64,000 nucleotides of DNA, from assembly GCF_000737845.1 (NCBI RefSeq), contig NZ_ATLK01000001.1:248001-312000 (forward strand), given 5' to 3'. A model generated the notes under the pieces. The model searched no databases. It was given only the letters and a program-made list of their open reading frames with translations, and was not told where the DNA came from. The position numbers were made by a program, and so were the translations under genes. Each line of letters starts with the position of its first letter. The first letter of the stretch is position 1. Shown here in pieces: positions 28,077 through 37,807 of the stretch. The DNA comes from Bifidobacterium bombi DSM 19703. Its GTDB lineage: Bacteria; Actinomycetota; Actinomycetes; Actinomycetales; Bifidobacteriaceae.

Positions 28077-28883
28077 TTGTCTCAATCCACATCAGCTCAG
28101 CAACCATCGAAGGAACAATCCAAGTGGCTCGATGGTGGTCGCCAAGAATCCGGAAACCTGCACGCAGCGGAATCCGGGGGGCCACGGATCGTTCCGAATT
28201 CCTCCGGTCATGTCGCAACCTCGCTGGAATCGTCTCGAATTCAAGCCGATCCGTGCGGGCATGGGTCGTGTACTGCCCCGGCCTTAGCAGCGGTGGATTC
28301 CATAACAGACGATGATGCCTTATTCGTACGATCCTTGACCGAGCGCTTCATGTCGAACCCCGCCGGCGATGACGATATCCGCCTGGTCCAAAGGCAGCTC
28401 GGGCGCTACCCAAGGGGGATGGTGTCGGTCGGAGCGAGGTGTGCGGTATGCGGCGCTCCATTCGTCGTGGTCACCCGCCCCATGCTCACTGACGGCACGC
28501 CTTTCCCCACAACGTGCTACCTCACCAGTCCTGAGGCGGTCAAAGCGGTCTCGCATGTGGAGGCCGCGGGCCGGATGGCGCAGTTCAATGAACTGCTTGC
28601 CCAGGACGAACGGGTGAAATCCGGCTATGTACGGGCTCACCGTATGTATCTTGCGTTCCGAAGCGAACTTGCTGGTCGTCTGGGTGACGATGAACGCCAT
28701 ATTGCCGGTATCAGTGCCGGCGGTATGCCGACGCGGGTGAAGTGCCTTCACGCTTTGGTGGCTCAGTCGCTTGTCATGGGTAACGGAATCAATCCTATCG
28801 GGGACATGACATTGGAACTCATCAGCGACGAGTTCCAACCGGGTGTGTGTCGTTGTTCGATTCATGAAGCGCAATCACGCTGA
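28077..28883 (+). CDS. DUF501 domain-containing protein
   Basis: A protein of about 268 residues. The first 85 are polar and poorly conserved in character. The rest is a DUF501 domain from 'DDIRLVQRQLGRYPRGMVSV' to the Cys-containing end 'PGVCRCSIHEAQ'. A TTG start at 28077 with AGGA upstream is assumed, and the true start may lie further in. It follows the DivIC-like gene by 11 bases and precedes ppx, the usual actinobacterial order, which suggests one transcript. The domain's function is unknown. Confidence 0.78.
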   Translation: MSQSTSAQQPSKEQSKWLDGGRQESGNLHAAESGGPRIVPNSSGHVATSLESSRIQADPCGHGSCTAPALAAVDSITDDDALFVRSLTERFMSNPAGDDDIRLVQRQLGRYPRGMVSVGARCAVCGAPFVVVTRPMLTDGTPFPTTCYLTSPEAVKAVSHVEAAGRMAQFNELLAQDERVKSGYVRAHRMYLAFRSELAGRLGDDERHIAGISAGGMPTRVKCLHALVAQSLVMGNGINPIGDMTLELISDEFQPGVCRCSIHEAQSR

Positions 28884-29109
28884 TTTCATGGGTATCACCG
28901 AGTTGATGCTGGGTCTTCCTGGAAGCCGGATGCGTGTTCTCGGTTCATCGCTTCTTTTAGTGGGTTTCGCAGCCAATTCGGTTGCGGTTCGAATCCGGTC
29001 GCAGGAGCGGGCGGGTTGTACGATGATGGATGGGGTTTGACCTTGCAGGGAAGACAGGGTCATCGGTGGTACGTGGCAGCAGTTGGAAGGACGGAAGTTG
29101 GAGATGAAC

Positions 29110-30201
29110 ATGGATGATCGGTCATATCATGGCATCAGGGCATCGCGTGATCGTGGTTCTTCGGAACGTTCCGAGGTGATGGGTGGCGTGGCCGCTTGCG
29201 GCGATTTCGTCACGGTGGCCGGCATCGACTGTGGCACGAACTCCATAAGGCTTAAGGTATCGCGCGTATTCGCTGATGGACATGGCGAAGACGTGGTTCC
29301 TCGGATGCTGCGCGTCATAAGGCTTGGCCAAGGCGTGGATGAGAATCACCGATTCTCCGATGAGGCGTTGATGAGGGCTTATGAAGCCGCTGAGGAGTTC
29401 TCCCGTGTTCTGAAGGAACATCCTGTCGATGGAATTCGTTTCGTGGCGACCTCGGCCACGAGGGACGCCGCGAACAAGGATGAATTCGAATCAAGGATTG
29501 AAGACATCCTTGGTGTGCGTCCTGAAGTCATCCCAGGCGTCGAGGAGGCCTCTTTGAGTTTTCTGGGTGCTACGAGCGTGGTTCCCCGTACCGGTCTGGA
29601 GGCACCGTATTTGGTCGTGGACCTTGGTGGTGGTTCGACGGAGCTCGTTCTCGGTGGGGATGGTGATTCAGCTCCTGCCACCGATGTCGTTTCGGCGTAT
29701 TCCATGAACATCGGATCGGTGAGGATGACGGAGCGTCACCTGCTTTCCGACCCGCCGACCGATGCGCAGATTGATGCAGCAGTCAAGGATATCGACTCTC
29801 ATGTGGACGAGGCGTTCGAGCATGTTCCTGTGGGGCGCGCACACACAATCATCGGGGTCTCGGGGACCGTCACGACCATGACCGCGTTGGTGCTGGGGCT
29901 TACCAAGTACGATCATCGCGCCGTGGACGGCGTGAGGGTGTCATACCATGACGTTTTTGCCGTCGATGATGCGTTCCTTAGGATGACGCGAGCCGAACGC
30001 AGCTCCTATGGCACCATTCATCCAGGACGCGTCGATGTCGTAGGCGGCGGGGCTTTGGTATGGAATCGTCTTCTTGCGAAAGTGGCCGAAGCCGCGTGGC
30101 GTGATCATGGCCAGCATATCGACTCGTTTGTTTCCAGCGACCACGGTCTTTTGGACGGTATCATCCTTGATTTCGGAAGACGTTTGCTCGAGAACCGTTG
30201 A
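29110..30201 (+). CDS. ppx: Exopolyphosphatase / GppA family phosphatase
   Basis: A protein of about 363 residues of the Ppx/GppA family (ASKHA fold), which hydrolyses polyphosphate or pppGpp. The motifs 'VAGIDCGTNSIRLKV', 'FVATSATRDAANKDEFESRI', 'DLGGGSTELVLGGD' and 'SGTVTTMTALVLGLTKYD' are clear. The start is uncertain: TTG 29083, ATG 29104 and ATG 29110 are in frame. The last is chosen because GGAG lies 6 bases before it. Actinobacterial short-form Ppx2 proteins are of this size. Polyphosphate is the more likely substrate, though not proven. Confidence 0.86.
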   Translation: MDDRSYHGIRASRDRGSSERSEVMGGVAACGDFVTVAGIDCGTNSIRLKVSRVFADGHGEDVVPRMLRVIRLGQGVDENHRFSDEALMRAYEAAEEFSRVLKEHPVDGIRFVATSATRDAANKDEFESRIEDILGVRPEVIPGVEEASLSFLGATSVVPRTGLEAPYLVVDLGGGSTELVLGGDGDSAPATDVVSAYSMNIGSVRMTERHLLSDPPTDAQIDAAVKDIDSHVDEAFEHVPVGRAHTIIGVSGTVTTMTALVLGLTKYDHRAVDGVRVSYHDVFAVDDAFLRMTRAERSSYGTIHPGRVDVVGGGALVWNRLLAKVAEAAWRDHGQHIDSFVSSDHGLLDGIILDFGRRLLENR

Positions 30202-30232
30202 ACGTCTTATGGCATGTCAGGTACGGCGTTCG

Positions 30233-30241
30233 TGGCATAAT
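30233..30241 (+). promoter_or_regulatory. Extended -10 element before tRNA-Leu
   Basis: TGGCATAAT (TGn plus CATAAT) ends 23 bases before the first base of the tRNA. This leaves a short 5' leader of the usual size for a tRNA precursor. Confidence 0.4.
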
Positions 30242-30264
30242 GAAGAAGCTTGCACAGCAAGTGT

Positions 30265-30344
30265 GCCCCCGTGGCGGAATGGTAGACGCAGCTGACTTAA
30301 AATCAGCCGCCTTTGGCGTGTCGGTTCGATCCCGACCGGGGGTA
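30265..30344 (+). tRNA. tRNA-Leu (anticodon UAA)
   Basis: A full cloverleaf can be drawn. The acceptor arm is 30265-30271 with 30337-30343 (six Watson-Crick pairs and one G-U). The D arm is GCG/CGC. The anticodon stem GCTGA/TCAGC has loop CTTAAAA, so the anticodon is TAA at 30298-30300. A long variable arm (CGCC-TTT-GGCG) and the T arm GTCGG/CCGAC with loop TTCGATC follow. The discriminator A and the long variable arm confirm leucine. The genome continues with CCG rather than CCA, so CCA is added after transcription. Confidence 0.95.
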
Positions 30345-30644
30345 CCGGCGATGCATCTTCCGTTGGTTTCTCAGGACTATGTTTGTCTTGTCCCTTCCTT
30401 CGGCGTGTTGTTTTGCGCCTTCACGCCGTGACCGTCAGTTATGCGATTGTCCAGGCAAGACCTTGGGGCTCTTGTGCTTGGGTTCCGCCGGTGCCTGTGC
30501 CCGTTCACTTGGTCCGGGATCGACCCCGCCATGGGAGACGATGCCTCACTGGTGCAGGTCGGAGCCCATGCGTTTCCATCGGGAATGTTCAGGTTTCTTG
30601 CGCCACAGCGGCGGCTGTTTGTCATGACGGCTACACTGAAGGTT

Positions 30645-32264
30645 ATGTTCAGTATTCTCGACATGTTCAAGGTCGGTGTGGGGCCGAGCTCCTCGCATAC
30701 GATGGGGCCGATGGTCGCGGCGGCGGCATTTGCAGACGACCTGCGACGCAACGATGTTCTGCAATCCGTGCGACGCGTGCAGGTGACGCTGTACGGCTCT
30801 CTTTCGCTCACCGGTCTCGGGCACGGCACCGATAGGGCGGTGATGGCGGGGTTGGAAGGGCAGGTCCCACAAAGTGTCGATACTCGGCGTCTACTGCATA
30901 TCAGGGAGGAATGCAGCGGGGGGCATTCCCTTATGCTTGACGGCACGCATCGCATCGATTTCGACTATGAACGCGACGTGGTGTTCGAACGTTGGCAACG
31001 ATTGGCATTGCATACGAACGGCATGAGGTTCGTCGCCTTCGGGGCGGGCGTGCCCGCAACCAATCTTCCGGGCCAAGATGTCGAGAATCCGTCTTTTCGT
31101 TCCTCCGGACTGCACGTCGCTGCGGATTGTGCACTCGGGCATGCCGGTCAAGCTGCGTCCGAAGCTCTGCCTGAAATTCTCTGTGAACAGGTCTGGTATT
31201 CCATCGGTGGAGGGTTTGTCAGGCGCGGTCGTGCCGATGATCCCTTGATAGGTATCCACGACGATGTACCTGACGGCACCACGTTCGCGCAGCAGGAGGT
31301 TCTGCGTGGACATGAAGCGGGTGAGGAAGGCGGTGATATCTCCTCCGACTCCGATTTTCCTCCGGAAGCGCCGTTCCCGTTCCGGTCGGGAAACGAACTG
31401 CTTCGCTTGTGCAGCGAACGGGGGATGTCCATAGCCGAGATCGCCTGGGAGAACGAGATAGCCACCCAATCGCCGCGGCAGGTGCGCACAAGGCTGCTCG
31501 ATGCTTGGAAGAACATGCAGGAATGCGTTGAAGCCGGCTGCACCTCGACCCAGGAGCGGCTTCCCGGAGTCCTTAATGTGCCCAGGCGAGCGCCGCAAAT
31601 CTACCGCAAGTTGGCTTCAGGGTCGGACGTGTTTCATTCGGATTCAACGTCGCCCGTCGGTGTGCTGTACAATTCCCAATCGGCATGGATTGACCTGTTC
31701 GCTATGGCTGTGAATGAGGAGAACGCCGGTGGGGGGCGGGTGGTGACCGCTCCTACGAACGGATCCGCCGGTGTCATTCCGGCGGTTTTGGAATATTATT
31801 GGCATTTCGTCGATTCAGCCGATGAAGACGGCGTGGTGTGTTTCCTGCTCACGGCAGGGGCCATCGGCTATCTGTTCAAACGCAACGCATCGATATCGGG
31901 TGCGGAGGTGGGTTGTCAAGGGGAAGTGGGAACGGCCTGTTCGATGGCGGCCGCCGGGCTGTGCGCTGTCATGGGCGGCACACCAAGGCAGGTGGAGAAC
32001 GCCGCAGAGATCGGAATAGAGCATCATCTGGGGCTTACTTGCGATCCTGTCGCCGGTCTGGTACAGGTGCCGTGCATCGAGCGCAATGCCATCGCGGCGA
32101 ATACCGCACTCAATGCGGTGCGGATGGCGCTTCTCGGTGACGGGGGGCATGTCGTCAGTCTTGACCAGGCGATCAAAACGATGAAGGACACAGGTGAGGA
32201 CATGATGAGCAAATACAAGGAGACATCAAAGGGCGGTCTGGCGGTCAACGTCGTGGAATGCTGA
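30645..32264 (+). CDS. sdaA: L-serine dehydratase (single chain, iron-sulfur type)
   Basis: A 539-residue enzyme that deaminates L-serine to pyruvate and ammonia. It opens with '[20 protein letters not shown]', which matches the family N-terminus, so ATG 30645 is chosen although the frame is open to 30441. The cluster-ligand cysteines lie in '[17 protein letters not shown]' and '[14 protein letters not shown]', with '[18 protein letters not shown]' before them. Homologues are about 455-500 residues. The extra length is a loop of acidic and polar residues at about 205-255 (nt 31257-31410). It stands between tRNA-Leu and an FKBP gene without an obvious partner. Confidence 0.92.
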   Translation: MFSILDMFKVGVGPSSSHTMGPMVAAAAFADDLRRNDVLQSVRRVQVTLYGSLSLTGLGHGTDRAVMAGLEGQVPQSVDTRRLLHIREECSGGHSLMLDGTHRIDFDYERDVVFERWQRLALHTNGMRFVAFGAGVPATNLPGQDVENPSFRSSGLHVAADCALGHAGQAASEALPEILCEQVWYSIGGGFVRRGRADDPLIGIHDDVPDGTTFAQQEVLRGHEAGEEGGDISSDSDFPPEAPFPFRSGNELLRLCSERGMSIAEIAWENEIATQSPRQVRTRLLDAWKNMQECVEAGCTSTQERLPGVLNVPRRAPQIYRKLASGSDVFHSDSTSPVGVLYNSQSAWIDLFAMAVNEENAGGGRVVTAPTNGSAGVIPAVLEYYWHFVDSADEDGVVCFLLTAGAIGYLFKRNASISGAEVGCQGEVGTACSMAAAGLCAVMGGTPRQVENAAEIGIEHHLGLTCDPVAGLVQVPCIERNAIAANTALNAVRMALLGDGGHVVSLDQAIKTMKDTGEDMMSKYKETSKGGLAVNVVEC

Positions 32265-32426
32265 TGCGCTCGCAAAATGCTGATTCAAAAGCGTCCGCAT
32301 CGACGAACATGGCCTGCAGTGACCTTCATGCCATTCCCGGTGCAATGTCAATTCCCGGTTTGTGCTAGGCTTGTGACATTGTCTGTTGTGCATCATAGAG
32401 ACGTGAATTTAAGGAGACGAGTGTAT

Positions 32427-32828
32427 ATGAGCATGCCTGAAGTGAATGCGGAGTTCGGCGCAAAGCCTGAGATTAGGTTCACTGACGGGGAAGCGCCCAA
32501 AGGACTCAAGTCCGTGGAGATTATCGAGGGCGATGGTCCGATGGTCCGCAACGGCGATACCGTCACGGTAAACTATCACGGCGTGGTTTGGGGTAAGGAA
32601 CAGCCGTTCGATTCCAGCTTTGACCGCCATCAGCCGGCGAGTTTTGCAATCGGCGTTGGGCAGGTCATCCAGGGTTGGGATCGTACTGTTCCTGGACATA
32701 ACGTCGGTTCGCGTTTGCTGGTTTCCATACCGCCGGAATATGGGTATGGCCGAAGCGGAATGCCGCAGGCCGGCATCGGCGGCGATGACACCCTGGTTTT
32801 CGTCATCGATATCGTATCCACCCGCTGA
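32427..32828 (+). CDS. FKBP-type peptidyl-prolyl cis-trans isomerase
   Basis: A 133-residue single-domain FKBP, which speeds proline isomerisation during protein folding. The fold motifs 'GDTVTVNYHGVVWGKEQPFD', 'FAIGVGQVIQGWDRTVPG' and 'VSIPPEYGYG' are intact. ATG 32427 follows AAGGAG at a slightly long spacing. A GTG at 32421 is the alternative. No signal peptide is seen, so it is probably cytoplasmic. Its nearest neighbour is greA, 62 bases downstream, so cotranscription is possible. Confidence 0.93.
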   Translation: MSMPEVNAEFGAKPEIRFTDGEAPKGLKSVEIIEGDGPMVRNGDTVTVNYHGVVWGKEQPFDSSFDRHQPASFAIGVGQVIQGWDRTVPGHNVGSRLLVSIPPEYGYGRSGMPQAGIGGDDTLVFVIDIVSTR

Positions 32829-32890
32829 GCCGCATTCAATCCCATTGATTTCATATACTCCATCAATTCCAGAGCAGGTAAGGAGGACAC

Positions 32891-33373
32891 ATGGCTGAAG
32901 AGGAGAAGGCCGTACTGCTGACCCAGGCGGCTTACGATAAACTGAAGGAAGAACTCGCTTGGCGTGAGGGTGATTACCGCGATGAAATCACCGAACGTAT
33001 CGCGACTGCACGTGCGGAAGGCGACCTATCCGAAAACGGAGGCTATCAGGCTGCCCGTGAGGAGCAGGGCAAGAACGAGGGGCGCATCAATGAGCTTACG
33101 GTCAAACTTCGCAACGCCAAGATTCTGAAGGCACCGCCCAAGGGGAAGGTGGGCAACGGTTCTTTGGTCACTTTGGAACTTGCTGGCAAGGAGGTGCAGT
33201 ATGTCCTTGGGGCCCGTGACATCGCCGTGGCGACCGATTATGAGGTCATCAGTCCCGAATCGCCTATAGGGGCGGCGATTATGGGTGCGAAAGCCGGCTC
33301 GACGGTCACCTACAAGACGCCGACCGGACGTGAGATTTCGGTGACGATCAAGGAAGCCAAACCTTTGAAGTAA
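32891..33373 (+). CDS. greA: Transcription elongation factor GreA
   Basis: A 160-residue factor that stimulates transcript cleavage by backtracked RNA polymerase. The N-terminal coiled-coil domain carries the acidic tip in 'ATARAEGDLSENGGYQAARE'. The C-terminal FKBP-like domain runs from 'VGNGSLVTLELAGKEVQYVL' to 'GREISVTIKEAKPL', with 'SPIGAAIMGAKAG' before it. The ATG at 32891 follows AAGGAGG directly. Length is typical (about 158). Confidence 0.95.
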   Translation: MAEEEKAVLLTQAAYDKLKEELAWREGDYRDEITERIATARAEGDLSENGGYQAAREEQGKNEGRINELTVKLRNAKILKAPPKGKVGNGSLVTLELAGKEVQYVLGARDIAVATDYEVISPESPIGAAIMGAKAGSTVTYKTPTGREISVTIKEAKPLK

Positions 33374-33472
33374 TGGTGCCACCATCGACATGCGTGCGGA
33401 AGGGGCGGTTCCGGTTCTCCGGTGCCATCCCTTCCACACTTTAGGTTCAATTCGGACGAATATCGGGAATTC

Positions 33473-34357
33473 TCACCTCAAGGCGACGATGACCATGTAG
33501 ATGGCTACCATGTGGCAGGCGTACCCGGCCACCGTGCCGAGGTGGAAGATTTCATGAAAACCGAAGATGTGTGGCCATGGGTCGGGCTTGCGTAACGCGT
33601 AGACGATGGCCCCGGCAATATAGCAGGCTCCTCCGGCCGCCAGAAGAATCACCACCGCCGGGCCTGCGGATGGTGAAACCCAGAACAGCCACAGGAATGA
33701 GACACCCGAAACTCCGAATATGACGTACACGGCGGTGTATAACCAACGCGGTGCGTTGATCCAGATAACATGGATGAGCATTGCGGCTACCGTGCAGACC
33801 CACATACCTACGATGATGAGGTTTCTCCAGTGATGCGACAGTGCAAAGGAAATAGGGGTGTAGGTGCCTGCGATAAGCAGGAAAATGTTCACATGGTCGA
33901 TTCGCCGCAAAACATCGGTCGTCCTCTTGGACCAATCTCCAAGATGATATGCTGCGGAATTTGCGAAAAGAACAAGTGAGCACGCCATGAACACGGCGCA
34001 GGCCCATTTGAGGCCGGCCCCACGAGCCAGACATATGAGCACGATGCAGGCGGCCAGGGAAAGTGGAGCCGCCGCGGCATGTATCCAACCGCGGAGCAGC
34101 GGTTTTTGACGACCATGCACGTCAAGCCGCACCTTGCGCGGCTTTTGGTTGGTTTGACGAAGGGTGGCGTCCTCTACGCGGGCTGCCTTGTATTCTCCTT
34201 TGGCCGTTACGCGGGCGGCTTTCTCTGCGGCTCTGTTTCGAATGGCATCCGCTCGGTTGTGGGCGTCGGCGCGGATGCTGGCCGCACGGAGGGCTGCGGT
34301 TCGCTGCCGTGCATCGGGCTTGGGCTGCCCTGAGCCTTCGTTGCTGGAATCGATCAT
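33473..34357 (-). CDS. Hemolysin III / YqfA (PAQR-like) membrane protein with charged N-terminal extension
   Basis: A 294-residue protein. Residues 1 to about 95 are Ala/Arg/Lys-rich and probably a cytoplasmic helix. Seven membrane segments follow, with the family histidines in 'FANSAAYHLGDW', 'RRIDHVNIFLLIAGTYTPI' and the C-terminal 'HIFGFHEIFHLGTVAGYACH'. The start at 34357, read from the minus strand, is set by GGGAGGAATC directly before the ATG. The frame continues open to 34591 but through the rpsT terminator region. The family is widespread, and the name hemolysin is historical. Its role in bacteria is unclear. Confidence 0.85.
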   Translation of the reverse strand: MIDSSNEGSGQPKPDARQRTAALRAASIRADAHNRADAIRNRAAEKAARVTAKGEYKAARVEDATLRQTNQKPRKVRLDVHGRQKPLLRGWIHAAAAPLSLAACIVLICLARGAGLKWACAVFMACSLVLFANSAAYHLGDWSKRTTDVLRRIDHVNIFLLIAGTYTPISFALSHHWRNLIIVGMWVCTVAAMLIHVIWINAPRWLYTAVYVIFGVSGVSFLWLFWVSPSAGPAVVILLAAGGACYIAGAIVYALRKPDPWPHIFGFHEIFHLGTVAGYACHMVAIYMVIVALR

Positions 34358-34573
34358 GATTCCTCCCGTCTTCACGCTTAGATAACTTACGCTATCGTAG
34401 CTTTGTTCTGTGACATGCCACCGGACATCTTGAATCGTCTGGCTCTCGCGGCAAAGATGGGACGTGCCCCATGGAGGAGATGCTTTCGTGTGTATGTACG
34501 CCGTCAGAACGAGGGGCAGAGGAAATACCGTCGTGAGAGCTGAACCAGAGTTTCGATGAAGCTTCCCAAATAC

Positions 34574-34604
34574 AAAAAGGGTCCACCACATGGCGTGGGG
34601 ACCC
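34574..34604 (-). terminator. Intrinsic terminator of rpsT
   Basis: On the minus strand GGGTCC (34604-34599) pairs with GGACCC (34584-34579). The inner bases CCAC and GTGG extend the stem past one bulged base, and TTTTT follows (34578-34574). It lies about 25 bases downstream of the rpsT stop. Confidence 0.8.
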
Positions 34605-34628
34605 TGGAAGGCTTGAAAGGTTCAAGCA

Positions 34629-34889
34629 TCACATGGCGTTGATGGCCAATGCGAGGCTTGACTTGCGGTTCGCGGCCTGATTCTTGTGAATCACTCCGGT
34701 GCCGGCTGCCTTGTCGAGCTTCTGACCGGCGATGGCGAAGGCAGCCTGAGCGGCTTCCTTGTCTCCGGCCTCGATGGCTTCGCGTGTCCTGCGGATTGCG
34801 GTCTTCAGACCGGACTTCACGGACACGTTGCGCTTGTGCGCCTTCTCATTGGTGATGACGCGCTTCTTCTGCGACTTAATGTTTGCCAC
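34629..34889 (-). CDS. rpsT: 30S ribosomal protein S20
   Basis: An 86-residue basic helical protein that binds 16S rRNA early in 30S assembly. '[20 protein letters not shown]' and the C-terminal '[17 protein letters not shown]' are characteristic. It is divergent from the broken HIT gene and monocistronic, with a strong terminator after it. Location next to lepA is common in actinobacteria. Confidence 0.97.
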   Translation of the reverse strand: MANIKSQKKRVITNEKAHKRNVSVKSGLKTAIRRTREAIEAGDKEAAQAAFAIAGQKLDKAAGTGVIHKNQAANRKSSLALAINAM

Positions 34890-35004
34890 ATCTACTCCAA
34901 ACGACGAATGACTTTAAGGACATACAAAGCATTATGATACCATGTCCCCGAGCCAAGTAATGCATCGGCGCAAAAGACATTGTTTCTGCGAGGGGAGGCT
35001 CGTG

Positions 35005-35423
35005 GTGGGCGGATTGCAGAGGGACGATTGCGTGTTCTGCAGTATCGTAGCAGGCGCTTTGCCGTGTTACAAGGTCTATGAGAACGAAGATGTTATGGCT
35101 TTCTTGACATCTCGCCGGACGCGGACGGCCATACGTTGGTGATTCCTAAACGGCATGCGCAGAGCGTGCCCGATGCCGATGGGCAGTTGTGCCGAGCGAA
35201 GATGGATGCGGTGAGGAAGCTCAGCCGGCACTATGTGCGCGTGTGTGGCTACGATGGCGTCAACTTCATGAACGCCAGCGGTCGGGCCGCCGACCAGTCC
35301 GTGTTCCACTTCCATATTCACCTCATTCCGCGTACCAGCGGTGACGGCATCGATCCGTGGCCGAAGATGCAGGCGCATAGCCATAGCCTGGAGGAGATGC
35401 CAGAGATTCTGGCCATCCGATAG
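35005..35423 (+). pseudogene. HIT family protein with a single-base frameshift
   Basis: The first frame starts near GTG 35005 (GGGGAGG upstream) and gives 'GGLQRDDCVFCSIVAG' to 'YENEDVMAFL'. It then runs out of family sequence and stops at 35142. The +1-shifted frame immediately gives 'DISPDADGHTLVIPKRHAQS', and further on the catalytic HIT motif 'HFHIHLIPR', ending at 35423. Restoring one base, most simply a G after 35106 (TTG-AC to TTG-GAC), rebuilds a complete protein of about 140 residues. The family hydrolyses nucleotide conjugates such as AMP-lysine. This could be a recent mutation, a sequencing error or, less likely, recoding. Confidence 0.85.
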
Positions 35424-35675
35424 CCGCGTTCGGTTTGTCTGACACGGCCCGTTCTGATTGCCGGATTCATTTTCGTTCCTTGCCATTGAAACGACGGACT
35501 CTACGAGCTCTGTCTCACAAGTGAAACCGCAGGTGTTTGGGGAGTCGACCCCACGTACCTGTTTCGGACTGAGAGTCGTGCTCGACCGCGCTGTCTGCCC
35601 ACCTCGTCGGCTAGACTGAAGACATTGATTTCAGGCCGCGCTTACGGGTGCGGCGGGACGAGGAGCGAAGGCATT

Positions 35676-37553
35676 TTGGAGTCGAAGAACAAACCGGGGT
35701 ACACCGACCAGTCGTTGATCCGCAATTTCTGCATCATCGCGCACATCGACCATGGCAAGTCCACGGTTGCCGATCGCATTCTGCAACTCTCGGGCATAGT
35801 GCCCGAGCGTGAGATGCGCGATCGGTTCCTCGACCGTATGGATATCGAGCAGGAACGTGGCATCACAATCAAATCTCAGGCAGTGCGTGTTCCATGGATT
35901 TTCGACGGAACTGAATATACGCTCGGCATGATCGACACCCCGGGGCATGTGGACTTCACCTACGAGGTGTCCAGGGCACTGGCGGCATGCGAGGGTGCTG
36001 TGCTTCTGGTGGACGCCACGCAGGGCATTGAGGCGCAGACGCTTTCCAACCTGTACATGGCCATTGACCACGACCTGACCATTATCCCGGTGCTCAATAA
36101 GATCGACCTGCCCAGCGCCGAGCCCGACAAGCACGCCGATGAGATCGCGAACCTCATCGGCTGCAAGCCGGGCGAGGTTTTGAGGGTTTCCGGCAAGACG
36201 GGCGAAGGAATCAAAGACCTGCTCGACCAGATCGTACTTGAGGTGCCGGCTCCGCACGGTGATCCGAAGGCGCCCGCACGCGCCTTGATCTTCGATTCTG
36301 TGTACGACTCATATCGCGGCATCGTCACCTATATCCGCATGGAAGACGGCGAACTCAAGGCCCGCGAGAAGGTGCACATGATGGGCATCGGCATGACGCA
36401 CGAGCCTATCGAGATCGGTGTGATCAGCCCAGACATGACCCCGACCAAGGCTCTTGGGGCGGGGGAGGTGGGCTACATCATCACCGGTGCCAAGGACGTG
36501 TCCCAATCGAAGGTGGGCGACACCGTCACCTCAGCGATTCGTCCGGCCGACCAACCGCTTCCCGGCTACAAGGATCCGCAACCGATGGTCTATTCCGGAC
36601 TGTTTCCCGTGGACAACGCACAGTTCCCCGACCTGCGTGACGCGCTTGACAAGCTCAAGCTCAACGACGCGGCGCTGGTCTACGAGCCGGAGACATCGGT
36701 GGCGCTGGGCTTCGGTTTCCGCTGCGGCTTCCTGGGATTGCTGCATATGGAGATCGTCTCCGAACGTCTTAGCCGTGAATTCGGCCTCGACCTCATCTCC
36801 ACGGCTCCGAACGTGACCTACCGCGTCACCTCGGAGGACGGCACGGAGCACCAGGTGACCAACCCGAGCGAGTTTCCCGATGGCAAGATCAAGAAGATCG
36901 TGGAGCCTATGGTCTCCGCCGAAATCATCACCCCCAAGGAGTTCATAGGAGCCGTCATGGACCTTTGTCAGGAGCATCGGGGGGAGATGGGCGCCATGGA
37001 GTACCTCAGCGCCGAGCGTGTGCAGATGCATTACCGCATCCCGCTGGCCGAAATCGTATTCAACTTCTTTGATGAGCTCAAGAGCCGCACCCGGGGCTAT
37101 GCCTCACTCAATTACGAGGAGGACGGCGAGCAGGCTGCGGACTTAGTGAAGGTGGACATACTTATTCAGGGGGAGAAGATCGACGCCTTCAGCGCCGTGG
37201 TACATCGTGACAAGTCCTACAGTTATGGGGTCATGATGACGAAGAAGCTGAGCAAACTCATTCCTCGCCAGCAGTTCGAGATTCCCATCCAAGCGGCCAT
37301 CGGTTCGCGCATCATTGCACGTGAGACAATACGCGCCCTGCGCAAGGATGTGCTCGCCAAGTGCTATGGCGGTGACATCACCCGTAAACGCAAGCTTCTT
37401 GAGAAGCAGAAGGCCGGTAAGAAGCGCATGAAGATGCTTGGTCATGTCGAGGTGCCCCAGGAGGCGTTCATCGCCGCGCTTTCGACCAACGAGGGCGGCG
37501 CGGATCGAGATACGAAGGACAAGATCCGCGCCGCTCAGAAGGCCGAGCAGTGA
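35676..37553 (+). CDS. lepA: Elongation factor 4 (back-translocating GTPase)
   Basis: A 625-residue ribosome-bound GTPase. The G motifs are '[15 protein letters not shown]', '[12 protein letters not shown]' and '[13 protein letters not shown]'. The EF-G-like domains follow, and the LepA-specific C-terminus carries '[20 protein letters not shown]'. The TTG at 35676 is taken as the start because AGGAG lies 10 bases before it and family similarity begins there. A TAGACT -10-like element sits at 35612-35617. A perfect 7-base stem-loop covers the stop codon. Confidence 0.95.
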   Translation: MESKNKPGYTDQSLIRNFCIIAHIDHGKSTVADRILQLSGIVPEREMRDRFLDRMDIEQERGITIKSQAVRVPWIFDGTEYTLGMIDTPGHVDFTYEVSRALAACEGAVLLVDATQGIEAQTLSNLYMAIDHDLTIIPVLNKIDLPSAEPDKHADEIANLIGCKPGEVLRVSGKTGEGIKDLLDQIVLEVPAPHGDPKAPARALIFDSVYDSYRGIVTYIRMEDGELKAREKVHMMGIGMTHEPIEIGVISPDMTPTKALGAGEVGYIITGAKDVSQSKVGDTVTSAIRPADQPLPGYKDPQPMVYSGLFPVDNAQFPDLRDALDKLKLNDAALVYEPETSVALGFGFRCGFLGLLHMEIVSERLSREFGLDLISTAPNVTYRVTSEDGTEHQVTNPSEFPDGKIKKIVEPMVSAEIITPKEFIGAVMDLCQEHRGEMGAMEYLSAERVQMHYRIPLAEIVFNFFDELKSRTRGYASLNYEEDGEQAADLVKVDILIQGEKIDAFSAVVHRDKSYSYGVMMTKKLSKLIPRQQFEIPIQAAIGSRIIARETIRALRKDVLAKCYGGDITRKRKLLEKQKAGKKRMKMLGHVEVPQEAFIAALSTNEGGADRDTKDKIRAAQKAEQ

Positions 37554-37570
37554 ATCCCGAAGAGGGATTC
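37552..37570 (+). other. Stem-loop overlapping the lepA stop codon
   Basis: GAATCCC (37552-37558) and GGGATTC (37564-37570) pair perfectly around the 5-base loop GAAGA. No T-run follows, so this is not a standard terminator. It may protect the 3' end or slow ribosomes and polymerase. Confidence 0.4.
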
Positions 37571-37807
37571 TGAGCGGGAGCCGGCCCATGAGAATCGCCA
37601 AGGTCACGTATGAGGTTCTTGCCTGCTAAGGATCGGTGCCCGGTTGCGGGGTTTGGAACTTACCTCACAGGGTCGTTGTTGTGTTGGCGTCTGGTCTTTC
37701 TCCGTTGTTCGGCACTGCCGACGGTATGGGTAGGGCAAGAGTCATGGTTGTGGTCACGTTCCGTCAGCGGGAATGAGTGAACGGCCTTACAGAAATTAGG
37801 AGAGATG

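Noticed and set aside
33374..33472. Terminator between greA and the hemolysin-III gene
   Set aside because: A GGAAGGG/CCCTTCC pair exists, but the loop is long and no T-run follows in either direction.
35095..35115. Programmed frameshifting in the HIT gene
   Set aside because: There is no classic slippery heptamer followed by a pseudoknot, and one missing base explains the sequence more simply. It is left only as an outside option.
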